DNA of 64,000 nt from Alistipes dispar. GTDB taxonomy: Bacteria; Bacteroidota; Bacteroidia; Bacteroidales; Rikenellaceae. The stretch covers positions 1,150,001 to 1,214,000 of the forward strand of contig NZ_AP019736.1 of assembly GCF_006542685.1 (NCBI RefSeq). The letters are read 5' to 3'. The notes beneath the pieces were generated by a model that saw nothing but the letters and a program-made list of their open reading frames with translations, made no database searches and was not told where the DNA came from. Below, piece by piece: positions 9,595 to 17,200 of the stretch. Position numbers and translations under genes: made by a program. Within the stretch, counting starts at the first letter, position 1, and each line of letters begins with the position of its first letter.

Positions 9595-11619
9595 TTACCA
9601 TACGACCGGAAATTCGGAAACGCGCAGCGTCGAGCAGCCGTAGGGAATCAGCTCGACCTCCTCCTCGGGGCACGGCGTCGTGCCGACCGAATAGGGCAGC
9701 GGCCCGGTCATCTCGTTATAAAGTCCCCAGGCAGGCATCCTTTTGGCTTTCATCCGGATCCGGACCGGAGCGTTCTCGTAGTTCCAGAAATAGCGGCTCC
9801 GGGCCTTCGCCGCATCGACCTCGACCCGGCTGTTCTCCGCCGGTTTGTCCGCCACGCGGACCGGCAGACCGTAGTTCCACGCATCGGGCGAGGTCACCTC
9901 GTAATACTCCCGGCCGAACTGCCGCACTTCGGCGTCGGGGAACCGCTTCAGCTCCCACTCCTCGCGCATGGCCAGCGCATAGACCAGCGGACCGCGCTCC
10001 ACGGAGACCGAGTTTTCGTACCAGCGGCTCGTCGCGACGCGCATCGGCAGGCGCAGCACGAGGCTGTCCCCGTCGCGCCACTCCCGCTCGACGACGGCGA
10101 TCGTACCGCCGCCGGGCGACTGCACCCGCTCGCCGTTCACCTCCACTTCGGCGCCTTCGCACCACCCGGGAATGCGGAGGTGGAAAGGAAAGCGCTCGCC
10201 GCCGCGGCCCGTCATCCGGACCGAGAAGCGGATCTCCTCCTCCATCGGGTAGGCGGTCTGCTCGGCGATCGTGACCGTCCGGCCGTCGCCCACGCGCAGC
10301 GTCACCTCCGAAGGCGAGTAGATCAGCGCGGCGACCCCGTTGTCGGGCGTGGCGAACCAGAGGTGCTGCGCGAATTTCGGCCATCCCTGGTGCATGTTCG
10401 AATAGCAGCAGGGGAATCCCGAGAGCGTGCCGAAGACCACGTCGGTCTGCGCGTGCACGGCATCTTCGTAGAAATTGCGCGTGTGGCGCGTCGCCATCAC
10501 CTGATTAGGCTGCTGGAAATACTGCTTGTACATGAAGTCGTCGGTCACCTGCGTCGGCAGGGCGTTGAAGGCGACCCGTTCGAGGCGGTCGGCGAAAGCC
10601 ACGTCGCCCGTTATGCCCATCATCTGTTCGAGCGAGAACATCATCTCGACCGCGGCGCACAGCTCCGAGCCCTGCGTCGGATCGCCGCCGTGCAGCCCCT
10701 CGTCGGCGCCGTACATCCCCTGCGGCTGGCCGTGGAGCAGCGCCAAATCCGAGAATCCCTTCTTCACGGCGTCGAGATAGCGCCGCTCGGGCCGGCGCTG
10801 ATAGTAGATCACCGGCTCCTTGAAACCCTGCGCCAGATTGACGCAGTGGATGGAGTTGAAGCGTTTCAGGTCGTCCGATTCGAGGAACATCCCCGTATAG
10901 TCGTGCCCCTGCCGGTGAAGCAGATCGCCCAGTTCGAGCAGAAACCCGTCGCCCGTGAGATTGTAAAGCCAATAGACCGCCTGCAGGTTGTCGCACGCAC
11001 GGTAAACGGCCCAGTGCGACCAGTGTCCCAGCGGCTTGTCGGGCAGCGTCTTCAACTGATACCGGAAATAGCGCGTCATGAAGTCGATCACCCGCCGGTC
11101 GTTCGTCGCGGAGTAGTACTGTTGCAGGATTTTCAGCACCACCATCCGCGGCCACCAGTCGGCCGAATTGTTCCGCTGGAGGCCGAATTCGCCCGGATAG
11201 TCCGTCGCCGGGCCGAAATAGCCGTCCTCGCGCTGACTTCGCAGAATCCACTCGATCCACGGCCGGACCTTCGCCTTGAGCTCCGCGTCGTCGAGCAGCC
11301 AGGCCAGCGGCAGCAGTCCGTCGATCCAGTACGGGCCGCGCTCCCACTGGTCGCCGTCGCCGCCCAGCCAGCCGTTGCGCGGCCCCATCACCTCGGGGTA
11401 GAGCTCGTCCATGCGGCCCGTGGCGCCCGAACGCTGCCGTTCGAGCATCTCCCCGAGCCACCCCTTCGCCCTGACGGCGCCCAGCGGCAGTTCGACATAG
11501 GCTTTCGGCGCCAGCGGCGCCCGGTTGTTCGGATAGTTCGGCGCGGAAGCCCCGGCCGCCGACCCCGGAACGGAGGCGGCGAAGGCGCACGCCAGCAAAA
11601 TGCAGAAAGGTCTGTTCAT
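9595..11619 (-). CDS. GH127/GH146-type (DUF1680) glycoside hydrolase with Cys-zinc active site (PUL1)
   Basis: Secreted (alpha/alpha)6-barrel enzyme of the beta-L-arabinofuranosidase superfamily. 674 residues, signal peptide to about 23. In the characterised GH127 enzyme HypBA1 a Zn ion is held by Glu-x-Cys and a Cys-Cys pair, and one Cys is the nucleophile. Here Glu319/Cys321 (GSELCAAVE) and Cys404-Cys405 (GFPCCYSNMHQGWPK) reproduce that layout with similar spacing, and Glu307 (ADEGLHG) is a candidate acid/base. Other barrel motifs: REDGYFG, NNSADWWPRMVVLKILQQYY and SIHCVNLAQGFKEP. The active site therefore looks intact. Known family activities include beta-L-arabinofuranosidase and aceric acid hydrolase from rhamnogalacturonan-II systems; which applies here is open. 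Packed between two GH106-like genes with 12-base gaps. Confidence 0.87.
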   Translation of the reverse strand: MNRPFCILLACAFAASVPGSAAGASAPNYPNNRAPLAPKAYVELPLGAVRAKGWLGEMLERQRSGATGRMDELYPEVMGPRNGWLGGDGDQWERGPYWIDGLLPLAWLLDDAELKAKVRPWIEWILRSQREDGYFGPATDYPGEFGLQRNNSADWWPRMVVLKILQQYYSATNDRRVIDFMTRYFRYQLKTLPDKPLGHWSHWAVYRACDNLQAVYWLYNLTGDGFLLELGDLLHRQGHDYTGMFLESDDLKRFNSIHCVNLAQGFKEPVIYYQRRPERRYLDAVKKGFSDLALLHGQPQGMYGADEGLHGGDPTQGSELCAAVEMMFSLEQMMGITGDVAFADRLERVAFNALPTQVTDDFMYKQYFQQPNQVMATRHTRNFYEDAVHAQTDVVFGTLSGFPCCYSNMHQGWPKFAQHLWFATPDNGVAALIYSPSEVTLRVGDGRTVTIAEQTAYPMEEEIRFSVRMTGRGGERFPFHLRIPGWCEGAEVEVNGERVQSPGGGTIAVVEREWRDGDSLVLRLPMRVATSRWYENSVSVERGPLVYALAMREEWELKRFPDAEVRQFGREYYEVTSPDAWNYGLPVRVADKPAENSRVEVDAAKARSRYFWNYENAPVRIRMKAKRMPAWGLYNEMTGPLPYSVGTTPCPEEEVELIPYGCSTLRVSEFPVVW

Positions 11620-11631
11620 ATTTCGGAAAAA

Positions 11632-14600
11632 TTATTTTGAGCCGTCGATTCTCACCCGCTCGAAGCATCTGATGCGCACGGGCCCGAGCAGGCCCGAAAC
11701 GCGCAGGTATTTCTCGGCGTCCGCGGCGTCGTACTTCGAGACATTGCTCCGCGTGCGGCGCTCCCCGGGCGGCAGTTTGCCGTCGCCGATGAGCCGGTTG
11801 GGCCAGAGATTGACCACGTCCACCGACAGGCGGTTCGTCCCGGGCCGCACCCAGCGCGTAATGTCCGCCTCGCAGGGATCGCTCCACGACACGGGAAATT
11901 CGTGCCCGTTGAGCCGGATCACCGCCACCTCCTGCACGTTGCCCAGATCGAGCAGCACTTTCCGCCCGCGGAGCTGCTCACGGTCCATGGTGAACTCCTT
12001 TTCGTAGGTCGCCGTACCGGAGTAATAGCGGATCTGCGGATCGTCGAACTCCGTCCACGACCGCAGCGAATCGAACCGCACCGGACAGGCGGGCCCCCAC
12101 GCCGGATCGAAGCGCACGGTCCACGGACCGGTCAGTTCCGTCTCGGCGGGGAGCCGCTCCGCGGCGACATGCGAAACGCCGCCGTCGGACCAGTAAAGCG
12201 TATATTCGCCCGGCTCGTACAGGTCGGCGCAGAGCGTCCCGCCGTCATCGGCGAACCCGATCGCCGGGTAACGCGGCACGACGGACTGCGACGGGAAGAG
12301 CGGCTCCGTGCGGCGGTCCGCCCGGACGATGTGGCGGACGGGCGGCACATCCTTCGGAAAGACCACGAAACAGGAGCCCTCGGGCGCGAAATGCATCGGA
12401 ATGCAGGTATAGCCGTCCCGCTCGCAATAGTAGCGCACCGGTTCGATCTCGCCCGTCAGCGGATTCCAAAACTGCGGCGCACGGCCCGTCACACGGAACC
12501 GGCATTCGACCTGCTCGAAGCGGTCGTAAGGCCGGGGCACGTAGCGGTAGAAATAGTCGTCGATCCCCTGCCGGGCGAAGCGGTTCGCCACGAAATAGAT
12601 CTCCTGGTCGTCGGTGGTGCGGTGGATGAAATCGAGCCGCGTGCGGGGATCGGCCCCCGTGTAGGCGAAGTCGGGCGGCGCGCCGAGCGCCGTCAGCACG
12701 TTGCCGAGCTCCTGTCCGCGAATCACCCGGCCCCGGCCGTAGCGGTTCTCGGTCCGGTTCACGCCGTCCATCCAGCCGCCCATGTCGCACCGCCACATGC
12801 GGTCGGTTATTTCTTTCAGCTCGCGGTCCCCGTCGGGGTAATGCGCCAACCCGGTGGTCCGCTTCGGAGGATCGCCCACGAGCGTCATGCCGTCGAGCAC
12901 CATCCGTTCGATCCTGCGCATCACGTCGAGGTCGATCGTCTCGAGCGGCGGCAGCACCAGCACCCGGTACGACATGCCGTCGGGCAGGACGATCCGCCCG
13001 TCGCCGGCCACCGACAGCCTTTCGAGCACCACGCTCTTCGAACACTTGTCCCAGTCGTAGCCGAACGGAAAGCCGGCCTCTTCCTCCTTCAGAAACACCA
13101 TGTTCGGCACGTCGTCGCCGTTGTATATCAGCACGTCGGCCACGAACAGTCCCTGCTGCAGAAGGTACGAACAACGGTCGATATAGCCCACGAAATCCCC
13201 GGCCTGCTCCCACCACGTCACGTTGCGGTTGAGGTGCGTGCCGGCGAAATACTCCACGCCGGGCCGCCCCCATTCCGCGGGCGAGGAGGTGAAGGTGTGC
13301 CACACGAGACGATTGACGCCCGAGCAGAAGACACGGTCGAGCAGCCCCTTGAGCTCCTTCGGCGAGCGCTCCCAATGGGGGCCGATGCTGGTCGGGCCTT
13401 CGGCCTCGACGAACCGGCGGCCGTTCGTGTGCGCGACACAGGCGCTCTGCCGCACGGAGAGGCGCGCCCCCTCCGAGGCGACGTGCGACGTGGCCCGCGC
13501 CCAGAACTCGCCGTGCGGAATGTCGCACGCGCCCAGGACCTCCAGCGCATCGACCGGCGTGTAGCAGGGTCCGCCCGCCTCCGGATCGGTCATCATGCCG
13601 TGGGCGTTGGCCAGTTCGCGGAAAGGTTTGTAGTGGTAGTTCAGAATACAGTCGCTCACCGTGCGGCGCACGTCCTGCAGGAAGCGGTTCGAGACCTCCG
13701 GACTCTCCACCACCCGCCCGGTCATCACGGGCAGGTAACGCCACAGGTCGTAGCCGCGGAAACGGCGGAACTCCTCCGGGAAACGCTCCGTCCAATTGAC
13801 GAGACCCATCTCCCAACTGTCGGTCAGCAGGAACCTGACGCTGTTGCCGGCCTCCTTCGCCGTGCGGATCAGCGGCAGCAGCACGCTGTCGCGGTAGAGC
13901 GCGAAGGCTTCCGGGTCGAGGTGATCGAGCGAAAGGCCCTCCCAGCCATCGCTCGTCGTCGAGGTGCGCGCCCCGGTGCAGGTCCAGGCGTAGCGGATCA
14001 CGGTCCACTCCCCTTCAGGAGCGTCCCATACGAGTTTCCGCCCGTCGAAACAGGAGGTGATGTCGAGAATCTCCTCCCCGCGGAGCGGCTCGGCCCCCGC
14101 ATCGTGATCGAAATCCGCGCTCAGCAGCCCGAGCGGGAAAATCTCCTGAAATCCCAACCCGCTGTAAAACGCCTTCGCGGACCAGTGCGGAATGGCCGCA
14201 TCCTTCATCGGGGCTCCCTCCGGCGCTTTCCGCACGGCCTGTACGCAGATGTCCCGGCAGACGTACCACGTGGGAGGCTGCGGCAGTTCGACCTCGACCC
14301 GCCCGCCGCCCCGGACGTCCGTCTCGGAGTAGGTCAGCCGCTTCAGGGCGCGCTCGGGCGTGACGAATGGACCGCCGGGATTCCATCCGCTCGTGGCATT
14401 GACGCTCAGCGTGATGCCCAGCCGGTCGGCCTCGCGGACGGCATGGCGGTACAGTCTCTTCCACCCTTCCGACAGGAATACCTCCCCGGGACCCGGTCTG
14501 GCGGTGACGGGGTTGAATCCTCCGGCGTCGATCAGCGACGCCGAACCGTACCCCTTGGCCTTCATCTCCTCCAGATCGCGCGTGATGGCCTCTTCGGTCG

Positions 14601-14793
14601 TGTGGCCGTTCAGCCACCACCAATAGCACGACATGCCGGCCTCGCCGGGCGGCGTGCGGAATTTGCGGGCCAGTTCGGCCGTCGGGGTATCCATGACGGG
14701 CTCCAGCCGGAAATCGGCCTGCGCCCCGGCCCGCGGAGCCGCCGCCACCGACAGCAGCAGCGTCAGCACGAGCGCCCGAATGTCGTTTTCCAT
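11632..14793 (-). CDS. GH106-like alpha-L-rhamnosidase family protein (PUL1, paralogue B)
   Basis: Second large GH106-like glycosidase, 1053 residues, signal peptide to about 24 (AAPRAGAQA). Seen: the opening EAGMSCYWWWLNGHTTEEAI, NATSGWNPGGPF, FLLTDSWE (Glu328) and HGEFW (Glu429), a glycan-binding beta region, and the C-terminal jelly roll with LRLNG-type and VVNLWPNRLIGDGKLP motifs. Glu328 and Glu429 are 101 residues apart, matching Glu461/Glu562 of the neighbouring paralogue, which supports them as the catalytic pair. The proteins are clearly diverged, so they probably attack different linkages or aglycones in one substrate. It follows the GH65-like gene by 29 bases. Regulation follows the operon. 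Confidence 0.84.
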   Translation of the reverse strand: MENDIRALVLTLLLSVAAAPRAGAQADFRLEPVMDTPTAELARKFRTPPGEAGMSCYWWWLNGHTTEEAITRDLEEMKAKGYGSASLIDAGGFNPVTARPGPGEVFLSEGWKRLYRHAVREADRLGITLSVNATSGWNPGGPFVTPERALKRLTYSETDVRGGGRVEVELPQPPTWYVCRDICVQAVRKAPEGAPMKDAAIPHWSAKAFYSGLGFQEIFPLGLLSADFDHDAGAEPLRGEEILDITSCFDGRKLVWDAPEGEWTVIRYAWTCTGARTSTTSDGWEGLSLDHLDPEAFALYRDSVLLPLIRTAKEAGNSVRFLLTDSWEMGLVNWTERFPEEFRRFRGYDLWRYLPVMTGRVVESPEVSNRFLQDVRRTVSDCILNYHYKPFRELANAHGMMTDPEAGGPCYTPVDALEVLGACDIPHGEFWARATSHVASEGARLSVRQSACVAHTNGRRFVEAEGPTSIGPHWERSPKELKGLLDRVFCSGVNRLVWHTFTSSPAEWGRPGVEYFAGTHLNRNVTWWEQAGDFVGYIDRCSYLLQQGLFVADVLIYNGDDVPNMVFLKEEEAGFPFGYDWDKCSKSVVLERLSVAGDGRIVLPDGMSYRVLVLPPLETIDLDVMRRIERMVLDGMTLVGDPPKRTTGLAHYPDGDRELKEITDRMWRCDMGGWMDGVNRTENRYGRGRVIRGQELGNVLTALGAPPDFAYTGADPRTRLDFIHRTTDDQEIYFVANRFARQGIDDYFYRYVPRPYDRFEQVECRFRVTGRAPQFWNPLTGEIEPVRYYCERDGYTCIPMHFAPEGSCFVVFPKDVPPVRHIVRADRRTEPLFPSQSVVPRYPAIGFADDGGTLCADLYEPGEYTLYWSDGGVSHVAAERLPAETELTGPWTVRFDPAWGPACPVRFDSLRSWTEFDDPQIRYYSGTATYEKEFTMDREQLRGRKVLLDLGNVQEVAVIRLNGHEFPVSWSDPCEADITRWVRPGTNRLSVDVVNLWPNRLIGDGKLPPGERRTRSNVSKYDAADAEKYLRVSGLLGPVRIRCFERVRIDGSK

Positions 14794-14822
14794 AATGTCG
14801 TCTCGGATTTATCGTTTGCCAT

Positions 14823-16958
14823 TCACAACGCCCTGCGGAGTCCCTCGCTGCGCACGACCCACCCCTTCTCCGGGAATCCGGGGGCATCGCCCGCCGGAGC
14901 GCCGTCCCAGCCTGCGGCCATCATCGCCACGGCATACAGCAGTCCGCCGTTTCCCGGGAAGTAGGGGAACGGAGCGCGGCCGCCTCCCACCAGCCCGTGC
15001 GGGTCGAAGTCGAAGGCCGGATAGTCGAGCAGGTACTCCACCGCCCGTTCGGGATCGCCCAGCCGCGCGGCGTACATGGCCAGCATCGGGAAGTCCCAGC
15101 CCCAGGTTTCGCCGAGCTTCCACTCCGCATGGACCTTCGCCAGCGTGCGCCGCATCGTCGGAATGTCCACGCCGTCGCCCGGTAACATGCCGTAGGCCCC
15201 GACGAGCGCCGGATGCTCCCAGTTGTAGCTGGTCCACATCCGCTCGATATTCTCCCACGAGACGTAAACCCCCTCTTCGACCGGAAGCGGGGAGAGCTTG
15301 CGGAGCACCTCGTCGTACTCCCTCTTTTCGGGCAGCCCCAGCCGGACGCGCCACTGCTGCGCGAGGCGCAGCCCCGTACGCCAGTAGCTCAGCTCGAACG
15401 CCGGATTGATCGTGGTCCGCGGATCGGCGTTCTCGCCCACCACCTGCAGGGGATACCCCAGCACATAGCGGTCGCGCACCGCGTCGTAATGCGCGTAGGA
15501 GGCCATGAAATCGGCTGTCCCGAACACGACGTCGCGCCACTTCTCCAATGTCTCGCGCGTCGGGCGGAGCCGGTACTCCAGCTCGGCGTAGAAGATCGGA
15601 TGGGGTTGCTGCCAGATCAACAGGGCCGTGGTCTCGAGCGGCCACTCCCACCACGCGTGGTCTCCGATGGTCTTGGGCCAGCGCACGCCGGCATACCCCT
15701 GCGCCGCGGCCTTGCGGCGGAAAACGCCGAGGTTGTCCGTAAAGACGCGCATCATCTCCGAAGCCAGCTCCCAGCGGTTCCAGAGCGCATAGTGGGCGCA
15801 ATGCCACCAGATCATCTCGTAGTGATACTTGCCGTACCAGCCGTTGTTCACCAGTCCGCTCTCCTGCGGAGGCAGCGAGCCGGCCTCATTGACCGCCATC
15901 ACATACTGCGAAAGCACCACGCGCCGCTCCAGTTCGCGCCAGCGCGGATCGCTGCTCTCCGAGAGGTCGATCGCTCCGCCGCTCTCCCAGAAGCGCCGCC
16001 AGTGGCGGGCGCTCTCCTCCGCCGTGCGGTCGAACGAGGGCAGCGCGGCGTTGTCCACGATGCGGTCGAAACAGACGACGAACGCGATCTCGTTCCGGCC
16101 GGTCTCGGGGACGAACTCGTAGCAGTGTTCGGCGGTCCGGCGCAGCCGCACGGGGCTGTCCCAGGCGACGTGGACGTCGTAAACCGTCTCGCCGAGCGTC
16201 CGGTGGAAGCTGGCGCGGAAAGCCTCGGAACGCACGTCGGTCCGGTGCTTCCCGGGGCTGTTCCAGTCGGCGGCATCGCTGAATTCGACGTTCGTCGGAA
16301 AAGGGAAGCGGAGCGTAAGCCCCGCGGAGCCGTCGCCCACCTTCGCCGACTCGATCCGCACGGCCACGGCGTCCAGCTCGGGATGCCCCACCGTGGTCAC
16401 CCGCACGGGAATCCCCTCGACCGTATATTCGCTCGTGGCGATGCCGCTCCAGAGGTCGAGCCGCTGCACGGGATCGCCCAGCTCCTCCAGCCGCACCCGC
16501 TCCCCGCCGGTCTTCGTCAGCAGCAGTCCCACTCGGCCGAGATTGATACGCTGGGGGTTACGCACCATCCAGTCGCACAACGCCTTCTGCTCGGGATTCG
16601 GAATGTCGTAACGCACCATGCGCCCCTGCGTCTCCCAGACGGCGCCCCGGAACTCCTCGGGGGTCTGCCCCTCGGGCAGCGGGAAACGATACCATCCCCA
16701 GTTCGACATCGTGTTCGCATTGTCGGAGAAGGTCTGCAACCCGCTGATATCGAATCCGAAGGCGAACTCGCCGTTGCCGACCTGCGTCGGACCGGGCAGG
16801 TTGCGGTCCCGGATCTCGGGATTGTGCCGCGTGACGACCGCCCGGCGGTCGATTCCCCGCGCAGCGGCGGGCTGCCACGACAAGAGCAGACAAAGGGCGA
16901 GAAGGCACATCGCGGCCGCGGTACGGCGCGAGCGGAAGGGAAGGATGCGGTTCTTCAT
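14823..16958 (-). CDS. GH65/GH95-like six-hairpin glycosidase, secreted (PUL1)
   Basis: 711-residue exported protein with an N-terminal signal (hydrophobic 15-34, cut near AAARG), an N-terminal beta-sandwich and an (alpha/alpha)6 barrel. Seen: the opening HNPEIRDRNLPGPTQVGNGEFAFG pattern, and the barrel segment NNGWYGKYHYEMIWWHCAHYALWNR, which resembles GH65-type glucosidases where a Glu in this segment contributes to the acid site; then KTIGDHAWWEWPLE, NPAFELSYWRTGL and WGWDFPMLAMYAARLG. I cannot assign a substrate; GH65, GH95 and unclassified six-hairpin enzymes share this architecture. A possible promoter lies about 90 bases upstream, so it may be expressed both from the GH78 transcript and on its own. 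It precedes the GH106-like gene by 29 bases. Confidence 0.75.
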   Translation of the reverse strand: MKNRILPFRSRRTAAAMCLLALCLLLSWQPAAARGIDRRAVVTRHNPEIRDRNLPGPTQVGNGEFAFGFDISGLQTFSDNANTMSNWGWYRFPLPEGQTPEEFRGAVWETQGRMVRYDIPNPEQKALCDWMVRNPQRINLGRVGLLLTKTGGERVRLEELGDPVQRLDLWSGIATSEYTVEGIPVRVTTVGHPELDAVAVRIESAKVGDGSAGLTLRFPFPTNVEFSDAADWNSPGKHRTDVRSEAFRASFHRTLGETVYDVHVAWDSPVRLRRTAEHCYEFVPETGRNEIAFVVCFDRIVDNAALPSFDRTAEESARHWRRFWESGGAIDLSESSDPRWRELERRVVLSQYVMAVNEAGSLPPQESGLVNNGWYGKYHYEMIWWHCAHYALWNRWELASEMMRVFTDNLGVFRRKAAAQGYAGVRWPKTIGDHAWWEWPLETTALLIWQQPHPIFYAELEYRLRPTRETLEKWRDVVFGTADFMASYAHYDAVRDRYVLGYPLQVVGENADPRTTINPAFELSYWRTGLRLAQQWRVRLGLPEKREYDEVLRKLSPLPVEEGVYVSWENIERMWTSYNWEHPALVGAYGMLPGDGVDIPTMRRTLAKVHAEWKLGETWGWDFPMLAMYAARLGDPERAVEYLLDYPAFDFDPHGLVGGGRAPFPYFPGNGGLLYAVAMMAAGWDGAPAGDAPGFPEKGWVVRSEGLRRAL

Positions 16959-17048
16959 AGCGTTTTTCGGGTTGCGGCACGGATCGCCGGGTTCGGACGG
17001 ATACGCCTCCGCCGGACGGAATCACGGCCCGGCGGGGTTTCCATCATA

Positions 17049-17056
17049 CAAAATTA
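17049..17056 (-). promoter_or_regulatory. Candidate -7 box upstream of the GH65-like gene
   Basis: The minus strand reads TAATTTTG, a full match to TAnnTTTG, in an AT-rich island (17045-17115) in the 242-base gap after GH78. No TTTG -33 box at the right distance; instead an inverted repeat (CCGAA-T-TTCGG) lies where the spacer would be. This would make a leader of about 85 bases. Confidence 0.45.
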
Positions 17057-17200
17057 TTCGATATTTTCCGAATTTCGGTTCCAGAATTTGATTTTCGGAC
17101 TGTAAATTTTGATTCCGGCGGAACGGCCACTCCGTCCACGGGGCGAGCTCCCGCACGCCGGAACGGGCAGCGAAGACGGAGCCGGACCGCAGCGGCGGCA

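Noticed and set aside
7057..11640. Very long open frame on the plus strand (over 1500 codons) opposite the GH106-like and GH127-type genes
   Set aside because: It is an antisense shadow produced by GC-rich codon bias; it crosses two real genes, is rich in Arg/Pro/His and shows no domain or ribosome-binding context.
16959..17200. AT-rich island between GH78 and the GH65-like gene as a possible mobile-element scar or attachment site
   Set aside because: No terminal repeats, target duplication or integrase; a promoter explains the AT content.
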